64,000 nt of DNA, taken from positions 1,488,001 through 1,552,000 of the forward strand of contig CP121321.1 in NCBI GenBank assembly GCA_043585095.1, read 5' to 3'. The translations under genes and the position numbers were made by a program. Position 1 is the first letter of the stretch. Each line of letters begins with the position of its first letter. Source of the DNA: JANQIO01 sp043585095 (GTDB lineage: Bacteria; Pseudomonadota; Gammaproteobacteria; Pseudomonadales; Halieaceae). Of this stretch, positions 53,346 to 61,900 are shown piece after piece. The notes beneath the pieces were generated by a model. That model saw only the letters and a list, made by a program, of their open reading frames with translations, was not told the DNA's origin and searched no databases.

Positions 53346-54581
53346 TTACTGCAGGGCGAAGGTGATAGGGATTGACATCATATACCCCTCACCCTCGTCT
53401 GCAATGAGCTCTTCTTGCGCAACGGGTGTAAGTGCCGGCAGCGGCGCCGCACGTTCTACAGCGGTTTGCGCTGATTTGTCCAATGCAGCGTGACCCGATG
53501 ATGAGGTTATTTCCACGTCGAGCAGCTTACCCTTAGCGTCTATCCGTGCCAGCACTTCGACCTTGCCCTCCCAGTTGTACTTGATGGCACGACGTGGGTA
53601 TTTGACTTCGCCGTAGACTGCTCTCATGACGTCGCTAACATACTGCTGCAACTGTAATTGATACTCCCGGTCATCGAGCTGTAAAAGCGGGCTCTCTGGC
53701 TCCTCGGCGATGGCGACGACTTGTGGTTGGATGACAGCAGGGGTGCTCGGCGCTGCAGCTTTGTTGGCTGCGGAAGCTCTTGCAACATGCGCAGTTTCTG
53801 CGGGCGCGGCTGCTTCTGTGGCCGCGACTTCGAGCTCAGCCTCTGCGGCGGTATCTTCAGGTGCGGCGCTGGTAGCAGCGACTTTGGTGTCCGCTGGTTC
53901 TGCGACAGGTGTTGGCGCTGCAGGCGCAGGAGCGGCGACAGGTTTTGGCTGGCTCGCAGTCTGCGCGTTGGTCCAGGCGGCGACGGCAGCGATCCGTTCG
54001 CTAGTCGGTTCTAGCTGCTTATAGCGATCCATTACGCCCGGATCCAGGGTGCCGGCAAGCAGGGGCTCGCGAAGAGTCGCTGCGGCGCCATCGCCTACCC
54101 AGCCGCTGTAAAAGAAGTCAAATACACCGCCGTCATCGATGCTGACCAGCTCTGTACCGTTAACGATAAAGTTGGTGTTGTCGTCTTCATCCAGATAGAT
54201 CTGGAAGGTGTCGCCCTGCTTCAGGGATCCTTTCATGCGGCGCTTTAGTGCGCCCAGCGCGTTGATAGCGGCTTCCGGTGCACGTCCGCCCGAGCCGAGT
54301 TCGGCCTGCAGAAGTATAGTGCCCGAAAAACCACGTGCGCTTATACGTCGTGTGGCAATGCGGTATTCCATGGCTTTCGGAGGCGGCGCTAGCATCAGGT
54401 TCTGCATTACCGCGCCATAGGGTAGCTTTAGGCCCGCGATGTAGATGTCTCTGGCAGTCTCCGTGTAGACAGCTAGACCAACTGTTTCCAATTCTTCCTG
54501 CGCGTGCAGGGAAGGTGCAGTAAGGAGTAGCAAAAGCAAAGCGACGCAGTTTGCGCAGCGCCTGGCGAAGAAGGGCATCAT
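53346..54581 (-). CDS. Exported chalcone-isomerase-like domain fused to a TonB C-terminal domain
   Basis: A 411-residue protein with a Sec signal peptide (hydrophobic LLLLLLTAPSLHAQ, likely cleavage after Ala27). Residues about 30-190 match the chalcone-isomerase-like fold of bacterial periplasmic proteins: YRIATRRISARGFSG, INALGALKRRMKGSLKQGD, VNGTEL and FFYSGWVGDGAAATLREPLLAG. A Pro/Ala/Glu-rich linker spans about 205-315. The C-terminal 90 residues are a TonB domain (VKYPRRAIKYNWEGKVEVLARIDAKGKL, IPITFAL). If the signal is cleaved, no membrane anchor remains, unlike classic TonB. It lies directly upstream of, and divergent from, the Pil-Chp operon. An energy-transducing role is therefore uncertain. 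Confidence 0.82.
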   Translation of the reverse strand: MMPFFARRCANCVALLLLLLTAPSLHAQEELETVGLAVYTETARDIYIAGLKLPYGAVMQNLMLAPPPKAMEYRIATRRISARGFSGTILLQAELGSGGRAPEAAINALGALKRRMKGSLKQGDTFQIYLDEDDNTNFIVNGTELVSIDDGGVFDFFYSGWVGDGAAATLREPLLAGTLDPGVMDRYKQLEPTSERIAAVAAWTNAQTASQPKPVAAPAPAAPTPVAEPADTKVAATSAAPEDTAAEAELEVAATEAAAPAETAHVARASAANKAAAPSTPAVIQPQVVAIAEEPESPLLQLDDREYQLQLQQYVSDVMRAVYGEVKYPRRAIKYNWEGKVEVLARIDAKGKLLDVEITSSSGHAALDKSAQTAVERAAPLPALTPVAQEELIADEGEGYMMSIPITFALQ

Positions 54582-55049
54582 TACATCTCTCAGAGTGGTC
54601 GAAAAACAAATTCGTTATGGGTAGCTAACTTGCCGAAGCGCAAGGGCGTAGACAAGAAAAAATTCCGGGAATATGAAGAAAGTCCGGATTTTACATGAAT
54701 GCTGCAATTAAGTTGCAGTAAATGATGTTAATTTCAGTGTAAAGTACGAGTCGGGCTGGACCCCGAAGCAAAATTGGATTTCACTTTACCTCAGTAACGC
54801 AAGTTTCAGATTTTAATGATTAAAATATGCGATTCTGAGCGTATCCGGTCCATTTTAGGCGCTGGGGCGCAGCTAACTTGCGTCAAAATGCTGCTTTCTT
54901 CACAAAAACGTATTTTTTTGTTTCCATCAGGCGGCGCAGTAAGAATACTGCATAGTGGGGGCGAGGATCGTAACCAGATGATTTTCGTACGGCCCCCAAT
55001 GTACATGTGGGGCTATGGCGCAAAGACAGCGCAATGACAGGGAGAGAAT
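54582..55049. other. Structured regulatory region before the Pil-Chp operon
   Basis: This 468-bp divergent region is AT-rich in its first half and has several inverted repeats. They are CTGCAA/TTGCAG (54702-54718), ATTTTAA/TTAAAAT (54810-54826) and GCAGTA/TACTGC (54936-54951). TGGGGGC (54956-54962) can pair with GCCCCCA (54992-54998), while the CCCCA of that arm can instead pair with TGGGG (55008-55012). AGGGAGAG before the ATG at 55050 is the ribosome site. I find no gene and no clear promoter pair. Confidence 0.55.
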
Positions 55050-55454
55050 ATGTCTCAAGATCAAAATGGCACCAGAGGTCGAGTACTGCTGGTCGATGAT
55101 GACAAGATCATCCGAATCAAAGGCACGAAGATGCTTGAGCAGTGCGGCTGTGAGGTGGTCACCGCCGAGAACGGTTGGGACGCGGTCACCCAGTTGGAGG
55201 ACGTTAAGCCGGATCTGGTGCTCTTGGATATCACCATGGAACCGATGGACGGCTTCAAAACCCTGACGCTGATCCGCGCCAGCCGAGGCGAATTCAAAGA
55301 TACCCCTGTGGTCATGCTGTCATCCCACGACGACGTGTTCACCATGGGTAAGTCAAAGGATCGCGGTTGCTCCGCGTATCTGGAGAAGCCGCTTGAGATG
55401 GAGGCGCTTCAGCAGGTTTTGCAGGAGTTCCTGACGGCCAATGAGTCGCACTGA
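55050..55454 (+). CDS. pilG: Single-domain response regulator, PilG-like
   Basis: A 134-residue receiver domain with no output domain. The acidic pocket Asp16-Asp18 (LLVDDDK), phosphoacceptor Asp60 in LVLLDITMEPMDG, Ser91/Ser92 in VVMLSSHDD and Lys113 in YLEKPLE are all present. The MLSS-D-xxF pattern and an N-terminal extension of about ten residues resemble PilG more than PilH. In Pseudomonas PilG stimulates pilus extension and is placed at the pole by FimV/FimL. It is the first gene of a tight operon. No second receiver gene (pilH) follows. Confidence 0.88.
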   Translation: MSQDQNGTRGRVLLVDDDKIIRIKGTKMLEQCGCEVVTAENGWDAVTQLEDVKPDLVLLDITMEPMDGFKTLTLIRASRGEFKDTPVVMLSSHDDVFTMGKSKDRGCSAYLEKPLEMEALQQVLQEFLTANESH

Positions 55455-55993
55455 TGGATAAACGCAGTTTCGAACACCTGCAGCAGCAGGCAGATGAAAT
55501 TCGTAATCGTGCAGCACCTGTCCCTTTGGCGCACGAGTACATCGAATATTGGCACGGCGCCGCCTTTGAGGTGCTCGGTCAGCGCTGTGTAGCAAGCATG
55601 AAAGAAGCCCGCAAAGTTGTGGATTTAACCCCAACGATCAGCATACCCGGTGCAAAATCCTGGGTGCGCGGCTTGGCCAACATCGGTGGTAGGGTGCTGG
55701 CGATTGCCGACCTGTCCTCTTTTCTATCCAACGGCAAGACTACCTCTAACGGTAAGCAAGCCATTGTCATCAGTGGCCGCGGTATTAACTGCGGTATCAC
55801 TATCGACGCCAGCTTCGGCGGCGTGCGCTTCCCGGTCAATGACCTGCGTGATGAGCAGGGTGAAGTGGATGCGTTGAAACCTTTCATCAGCGGCGTGTTT
55901 TCCTCCGAGAACGGGGACTATGCCGTATTTAATATCGATCGTTTACTGAATCACACTGACTTCATGGAAGCCAGCGTGGAAACGCTTAACTAG
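55454..55993 (+). CDS. pilI: CheW-like adaptor PilI
   Basis: A 179-residue CheW-domain protein coupling the receptor PilJ to the kinase ChpA. Core motifs are WVRGLANIGGRVLAIADLSSFL, the usual CheW GxxNxxGxVxPVxDL with Ala in place of Pro-Val. Further motifs are IVISGRGINCGITIDASFGGVRF and YAVFNIDRLL near the end. The ATG overlaps the pilG stop by one base. Its stop is followed by GAGGAG for pilJ. Confidence 0.9.
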   Translation: MDKRSFEHLQQQADEIRNRAAPVPLAHEYIEYWHGAAFEVLGQRCVASMKEARKVVDLTPTISIPGAKSWVRGLANIGGRVLAIADLSSFLSNGKTTSNGKQAIVISGRGINCGITIDASFGGVRFPVNDLRDEQGEVDALKPFISGVFSSENGDYAVFNIDRLLNHTDFMEASVETLN

Positions 55994-56007
55994 TGAGGAG
56001 TTTGACC

Positions 56008-58125
56008 ATGGGTCCCTCGATAAATAAAAATTCAGGTCGCGTGGATTCCACGATGATCCTGCTGGTGCTTTGTTTGTTGGCAAGCATCGGTGGCCTTGGG
56101 TACAACGTGTGGCAAATGACCCTGAGCGCTGGCTGGGACGATGCCTATAAAAGTATCGCATCCAGCCTCCGTGTTACCTCACAGCAAATTAACGTGTCTG
56201 CCAGAGAGGCGTTTTCTGGCGACGAGGAAAGCTTCGCGGCCTTAAAGATGCAATCAGCCGAATTCCCGAGGCAGCTTAATAAGTTGCGCAGCGGTGATCC
56301 GGCTCAGGGCTTACCGGCGCCCGGCCCCAGCATGAACATCTACATCACGCGAATCTCCAATGACTGGAAAGTCGTGTCAGATGCGGCCGCTGCAATTATC
56401 ACCGCCGAGGATCGCATTTTGTTTATCCGCGGCGTGTCTAACAGCCTGAACACCAACATTAAGGAAATTCAGGGTTATTACGCTGACATCGTCGATATTG
56501 TGGGCGACAGCAATGTTTCTAACGAAACCTTGTTGGCGGCTCAACAGCAGCTTTTCCTGATTGAGCGAGTCGGTCGAAATATTGACCGGATTCTGGAAGG
56601 TGGCGCATCAGCGCAGCAAGCCGCGGAGGAGTTTCGTGCAGACGCGTTAACCTTCCAACGTAATGCGGAAGGCTTGCGAGACGGCGACCGCTCTCGCGGT
56701 ATTACCGCGCTGCGCGAACCCGAAGCCATCGAAACCCTGGATCTGGCGACTTCTCTTTACAGTGAGGTCAGTGGCTCGGTCGATGAGATCTATTCAGCAA
56801 GCCCGGGGCTCATCCTTGCTGCGCAGGCTGCAGAAGCGATTGCAGCTACTACGCCCCCGCTGAGCTTGAACGTTGGTGATGCCCTGGCGCAGATCGATAA
56901 ACTCCCGGAGAACAGGCAGTTCTCGGCATTTACCGGCGCCATTTTGCTCGGCGTCGTGCTGTTGCTGTTAGTTATGATTACCTTCCGATTCCGCGGCGCC
57001 CGTGCGCAAGAGCGTCAAATGCAGGCTCAGGCAGAAGCTACGGAAGCTGAAATTCAGAACAAGGTGTACGAGATCGAGCCTCTCGCTGAGGGTAACCTGT
57101 CTCGCGACCTGACGGTGACGGAAGGCATTACCAAGCCCATCGCCGTTGCGATCAATCAGCTGCTTGACTATATCCGCGGCGTTGTTACTTCAGTAAACGA
57201 CTCCAGCCAGCAGGTTAACGACGCGGTAGAGCTGTCGGCAAAAGCGTCGGGCGAAGTGAAAGCGTCTCTGGAGCAAGTAGGCAGCATCGTTGCCGACACA
57301 GCGTCTACCAGTAACGAATTGAGTCTTATCAACAATCACATGGCAGAGCTGGCGCAAACGACTGACGAGGCATCCGACCAGGCGGTGGCCGCGGCGCGAG
57401 AGGGTGATGTTGGCATTCAAACGCTGATGGTATCGGTTGAGGAAATTCGCGAATCACAGCAGACAGTTGCCAAGACCAGTAAGCGTCTGGGTGACGATAT
57501 CGAGATCGTTGCCGACCTGCTGTTCAAGATTCGTGAGGTGGCAAACGCGATTTCAACGCTGGCGATGAACACGCGGATCGAGGCGGCGTCATACTCTGGT
57601 GAGGGTGGCCAGCGATTCGCGGGTATTGCCGATGAAACCGGTAAGCTCGCCAACCAGACCAACGACATCGTACAGGAAGCTGACCGCGCTATTCGCTCGG
57701 TGAGTAACCGAATGGCGGAAACCAACCGCAACATGGAAGATGCTACCCAGTCGCTTGTTAAATTGACTGGCATTGCCTCAGACGTTCGCGAGCGCTTTGA
57801 GCGAATTCTTTCCCTGTCCGAGCAAACCCGTAATTACATGGGCGATATGCGGCAGCAGATACAGCAGTCGGGTAATTCCGCGGGCCGCGTGACGGAATCG
57901 GTTTCCGAGATCCTTGAGCGTACGTTGGGAACCCAGCGAGCCGCGGGACGGATGGACACCGCGACTAACGACCTGCGGAAGCTGTTTGACCGCTTGCAGG
58001 ATGATACGGAGCGGTTCAAGTTGGCCGACGCGGGTGAACACGGGCTCACCGAGCTGGACGCAGACGCGGATAGCTTTGCAGCCCTGGACGCTGACGATGA
58101 AGAGCTGGCGCAGCAGGCTGGCTAA
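56008..58125 (+). CDS. pilJ: Methyl-accepting chemotaxis protein PilJ
   Basis: The 705-residue receptor of the Pil-Chp system, spanning the inner membrane. Helices lie at about residues 16-36 and 308-330 and enclose a large periplasmic sensory region that in Pseudomonas interacts with pilin. A HAMP-like segment follows (EPLAEGNLSRDLTV, INQLLDYIRGVV), then a long coiled coil. The signalling hairpin AISTLAMNTRIEAASYSGEGGQRFAGIADETGKLANQT near residue 514 differs from the usual ALNAAIEAARAGE, as is typical for PilJ. ATG at 56008 has GAGGAG seven bases upstream. Confidence 0.92.
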   Translation: MGPSINKNSGRVDSTMILLVLCLLASIGGLGYNVWQMTLSAGWDDAYKSIASSLRVTSQQINVSAREAFSGDEESFAALKMQSAEFPRQLNKLRSGDPAQGLPAPGPSMNIYITRISNDWKVVSDAAAAIITAEDRILFIRGVSNSLNTNIKEIQGYYADIVDIVGDSNVSNETLLAAQQQLFLIERVGRNIDRILEGGASAQQAAEEFRADALTFQRNAEGLRDGDRSRGITALREPEAIETLDLATSLYSEVSGSVDEIYSASPGLILAAQAAEAIAATTPPLSLNVGDALAQIDKLPENRQFSAFTGAILLGVVLLLLVMITFRFRGARAQERQMQAQAEATEAEIQNKVYEIEPLAEGNLSRDLTVTEGITKPIAVAINQLLDYIRGVVTSVNDSSQQVNDAVELSAKASGEVKASLEQVGSIVADTASTSNELSLINNHMAELAQTTDEASDQAVAAAREGDVGIQTLMVSVEEIRESQQTVAKTSKRLGDDIEIVADLLFKIREVANAISTLAMNTRIEAASYSGEGGQRFAGIADETGKLANQTNDIVQEADRAIRSVSNRMAETNRNMEDATQSLVKLTGIASDVRERFERILSLSEQTRNYMGDMRQQIQQSGNSAGRVTESVSEILERTLGTQRAAGRMDTATNDLRKLFDRLQDDTERFKLADAGEHGLTELDADADSFAALDADDEELAQQAG

Positions 58126-58128
58126 ACC

Positions 58129-58962
58129 ATGAGCGCGGCAGAGTACCCTACCATCAGTGACGATGAGCTTCCCCGCTGGGAAAGCTGGATCGAGAACACT
58201 ACCGGCATCGTCTTACGAGGCCGTAAGCACGTGCTGGAGCAGGGTATTTATCCGCGTTTGCTAGCCTGCGGTATCGGCAGTCTGGAAGAGTACCGTCGCC
58301 TCATTGATTTGGGGCAGGGCGGTGGCCTGGAAAAAGCGGCTTTGATTGATCAACTGACGGTCAAGGATTCTAACTTCTTCCGCAACGAGGCAGCCATGAA
58401 CGCGGTGGGTGAATACCTGCTGCGACTGTCTCGAGAGGTCGAAAAGCCAGATTACGAGCTTCGCCTCTGGTCGGTTGGCTGCGCACTGGGCCAAGAGGCC
58501 TGGTCGCTGGCAATGATTGCCTCGGAGTATTTTGAGTACACCGATCAGCGCTGGATGGTGATGGGCAGCGATATCAGCCCTACGGCGGTGATTCGCGCCA
58601 AGATGGGTATCTACACAGAAAAGCAGATGGCCAACGTCAATGAAGCTCGCAAGATGCGGTTTTTTGAGCGCAGTGGAGATGACTGGTCAATTGAGCCTGG
58701 CTTAAGAGATCGTTTACGGTTTGGTACGTCCAACCTTCGAGACATAGAGGATTGCCCGTTCAGGGGGCAGGACGTCATTTTTTGTCAGAACGTTCTGATT
58801 TATTTCAGAGAAGACGCTGTCCAGAAGATTTTGGACGAGCTGGTAAGCCGGTTAAATCCGGGCGGTCTTTTGGTGTTGGGCGCAGGTGAAGCGCCGAGCT
58901 GGTCATCAGCGCGCGTAGAGCGCTGGATGCCTGGTCGACTTAACGCCTACCGCGTTTGTTAA
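58129..58962 (+). CDS. pilK: CheR-type methyltransferase PilK
   Basis: Methylates glutamates of PilJ using S-adenosylmethionine. The 277-residue protein has an N-terminal helical domain and the SAM motif LWSVGCALGQEAWSLAM (CheR: WSAGCSTGEEPYS). VMGSDISPTAVIRAKMGIY, FCQNVLIYF and the C-terminal GGLLVLGAGE complete the fold. It starts three bases after the pilJ stop and is 12 bases before chpA. No CheB-like demethylase gene is seen in the window. Confidence 0.92.
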   Translation: MSAAEYPTISDDELPRWESWIENTTGIVLRGRKHVLEQGIYPRLLACGIGSLEEYRRLIDLGQGGGLEKAALIDQLTVKDSNFFRNEAAMNAVGEYLLRLSREVEKPDYELRLWSVGCALGQEAWSLAMIASEYFEYTDQRWMVMGSDISPTAVIRAKMGIYTEKQMANVNEARKMRFFERSGDDWSIEPGLRDRLRFGTSNLRDIEDCPFRGQDVIFCQNVLIYFREDAVQKILDELVSRLNPGGLLVLGAGEAPSWSSARVERWMPGRLNAYRVC

Positions 58963-58974
58963 TGGACATGAGCT

Positions 58975-61900
58975 ATGACACAACATTTTGATTTCGTTGC
59001 GCTAGGGTGGGTTGAAAAATACCTGCGTGAAGAGATGGACACCGCAAAGTCCCATCTCCACGCCTACCAGCGCGAGCCGGACGAAATGCGGCACCTGCGC
59101 GAAGCCCTGCGCAATGTTCACTCTGCGACCGGGGTTCTCAAACTCTGCGCTCTGGACCCCGCGGCATTATTGACGCAGGAAATCGAGCGCGTTATCGGTC
59201 AATTGATCGTAGGCAAAATCGCTGGCGAAGCGCGCCGTCTTGCGATGACCGAGCTGGCTGCCTCGATGGAAGCCCTGCCCGCATATCTCGCCAATGTCCG
59301 CGCCAAGCGCGAAGTATCCGCGGGCGCTATCGCAAATGTTATTAACGACCTGCGCCACTTTGGTAACCGTCCAGCGCTGCCAGATTCTCTATTCTTTAAT
59401 CCGCCGGTCAAGCCAGCGGCGGGCATCAGCACAGGCAAACAGCCTGCTCAAGAAGCCAAGCTGAAGCAGTTTGCGGCTCGAGCAATGCGCGTCTGTGCGC
59501 AGCACTCCAAGGGTGCGCTGCAGAAGGACCGTGACGCTCTTAAGCAGCTGTTTGCTGTAGGTAAGCACGCCACGCCACTGTTGGGCGGCACACAAATGGA
59601 GGCCTACTTCCGTTGCTTCATGGGTCTGGTTGAAGCGCTTGCACAACCCAGCACAAAAAGCGACGAGGTTATCGTCGACATTCTCAAGAACACGTTTGCC
59701 TTCTTGAAATCACTGGCACTGACTGGCGAGCGAGCTATCGAAGAAGCTGCGCCCGCTCCCTATATCAAGAAGATGCTCTATTACATAGCGAAAGCACCCG
59801 CACCGACTGCACTGCAGCAGAGCTTACGCGACGCCTTCGATGTGCATGATGTGAACGACGTGGGTGTTGCAAGCGCAGGGCGCCTTATTCAAGAAGATGA
59901 TCTGCTGGAGGCGCTGAATCACACCATGAGCCAGCTGCTTGATGTTATGGAGTTCATGACGTCGCAGCACCGTGATATTTCCTCGGCAAACTCAGTCTTG
60001 GTCAACACCGTTGTTCCCAAGCTGCGCCAGGTAGGCTTGCAGCTCAAAGCGATCGGCCTTAATACACATGCCGATACGATCAGTCAGCAGTACGAAAGCC
60101 TTAAGTCGCTGTCAGAGAAGGATGACGTCGCTGAGCAAGCAGATCTGCTGGAGTTTGGTGGCGCGCTAGTGGCGGTTAAGGAAAGCCTTGAGCATAAGCT
60201 AAAGCACGGGCTTTCTGCGGAAGGCGATAGCATGGGCCACGATTTGGATTCTGCGATCATGGCCCAAACCTTCCGCTGCTTAAACGATATGAAGGGCAGC
60301 ATAAATCGCGAGTTTGCGCGGCAAGAGCTGACTGCGTTTATCGCAACCGAGGGTGCTGAAGACGTCATAACGGTTGCGCAGCTGCGGCCTGTGCACCGCG
60401 CTTCCACGCTAGTTGATAACGAAGCCGTTCAAGAAACCGTGGCGGCATGGGAGTCCGGTGAGATGCCGTCTCGTGACGAGCTTATCGCACTGTCTAAAGA
60501 CCTTTTAGATCAGATTCCGGAAAACTCCTACGCGGAGCAGGCAGCCGCTGATATGGAGCAGGTTGTATCGGTACTGTCGCTGATGGAAGACAAACAGCGC
60601 GAGTCGCAGATACTGGGTGAATGCATAAAGTTTATTCGTGAGTCGATTGGCCTGGGTGGGTTGATCAACGATCCGGGTATGGCCTGCTTCGCTGAGGCCA
60701 TCGCTGCACTGGAACAATTTATGGAGCGGCGCACTGAAGACCCTCTGGGCAATGCCGATGACCATCTGGATCGCGCAGAGACTCGCGCACGCCTGTTGCC
60801 AGGGCATATACAAAAGCGTCTTGCCAACCTGCCCTCGGCAGACGACGTGGTGGCGCTGGAGTCGGGCGGCGAAGCATCTGCGGAGATCGAGGACATTGAG
60901 CTGGGTGGTGCTGTGCAGGAACCTGCAGACAGCCCGTCCGACGCTACCCCTGAAGATAACGAGACGCAGCAAGCCCCTGAAGGCGATGTCACTGATAGCG
61001 ACGATACGGTCTTGGAGGAAGTCGATGCAGATACAGGTGGCAGCTCTGTGTCAATGGACCTCGATGACACCGATACTGACGTCCGTGACGTTATCGAAGC
61101 AGAACCTGAAGCAGCCGTTGAGCCTGCCAGACTCGAAGAAGTAAAAGGTGGGGTGCCCTGGCGCGAGGCCCTGGAGCTGTGGGTAGAGGAATCTATCGAG
61201 CGCAGCGCAGACGCACCGCTCGAAAACCCTGATGCGGATATCGACGAAGAACTCGTCGAGTGTTTTGTCGAGGAAGCTCGAAAGTATATTCGTAAGTTAG
61301 ACGACACCGCCCCGCAGTTTGCGGACGATCTGGAGAACGAGAAATACATTCTCGATATACGCGCGGTCTTCCATACCATGAAGGGCAGCGCGCGAACCAT
61401 TGAGCTGCATGAATTCGGTGAATTCATGTACGACATGGAAAAGATTTTCAATGCCCTGCGGGATGGATACATCAAGCCGACGGCAGAGATTGCAGAGTTG
61501 CTGGTTGCCGTAAACAAGCGTTTACCGGCATTCATTGACCTGATGACTGACCGCGTGCCCTTGTACACGGCAGACTTCAATGTCATCAATCAGATTGCTT
61601 CGGCGATTTCTGAGAAGCGCTTCGACGCCGCCACAAGCAAGGTGGCGATGGGCGATGCGTCTGAAGACGTTGCCGAGGACGTGGTTAATGACGTTGTCGA
61701 AGACGGCGTTAAGGAAGTAGTTGAAGACGCTGCCGAGGAAGTGGTTGAAGATGACGTCGTTGAGGCCTCCACCGGCTCAGATTCTGCTGCGGCACAGCCT
61801 TCAGATGATGCCGAGTCGGCAGGCGTCGAAGGTGCTGCGGCTGCTGTCACAGCTGCCACGCTAGCGGCCACCTCTGCGACCGACGCAGAGCAGTCTGGCG

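Noticed and set aside
53346..54581. Naming the gene tonB
   Set aside because: Only the C-terminal domain is TonB-like. The N-terminal signal peptide and chalcone-isomerase-like domain make canonical TonB unlikely.
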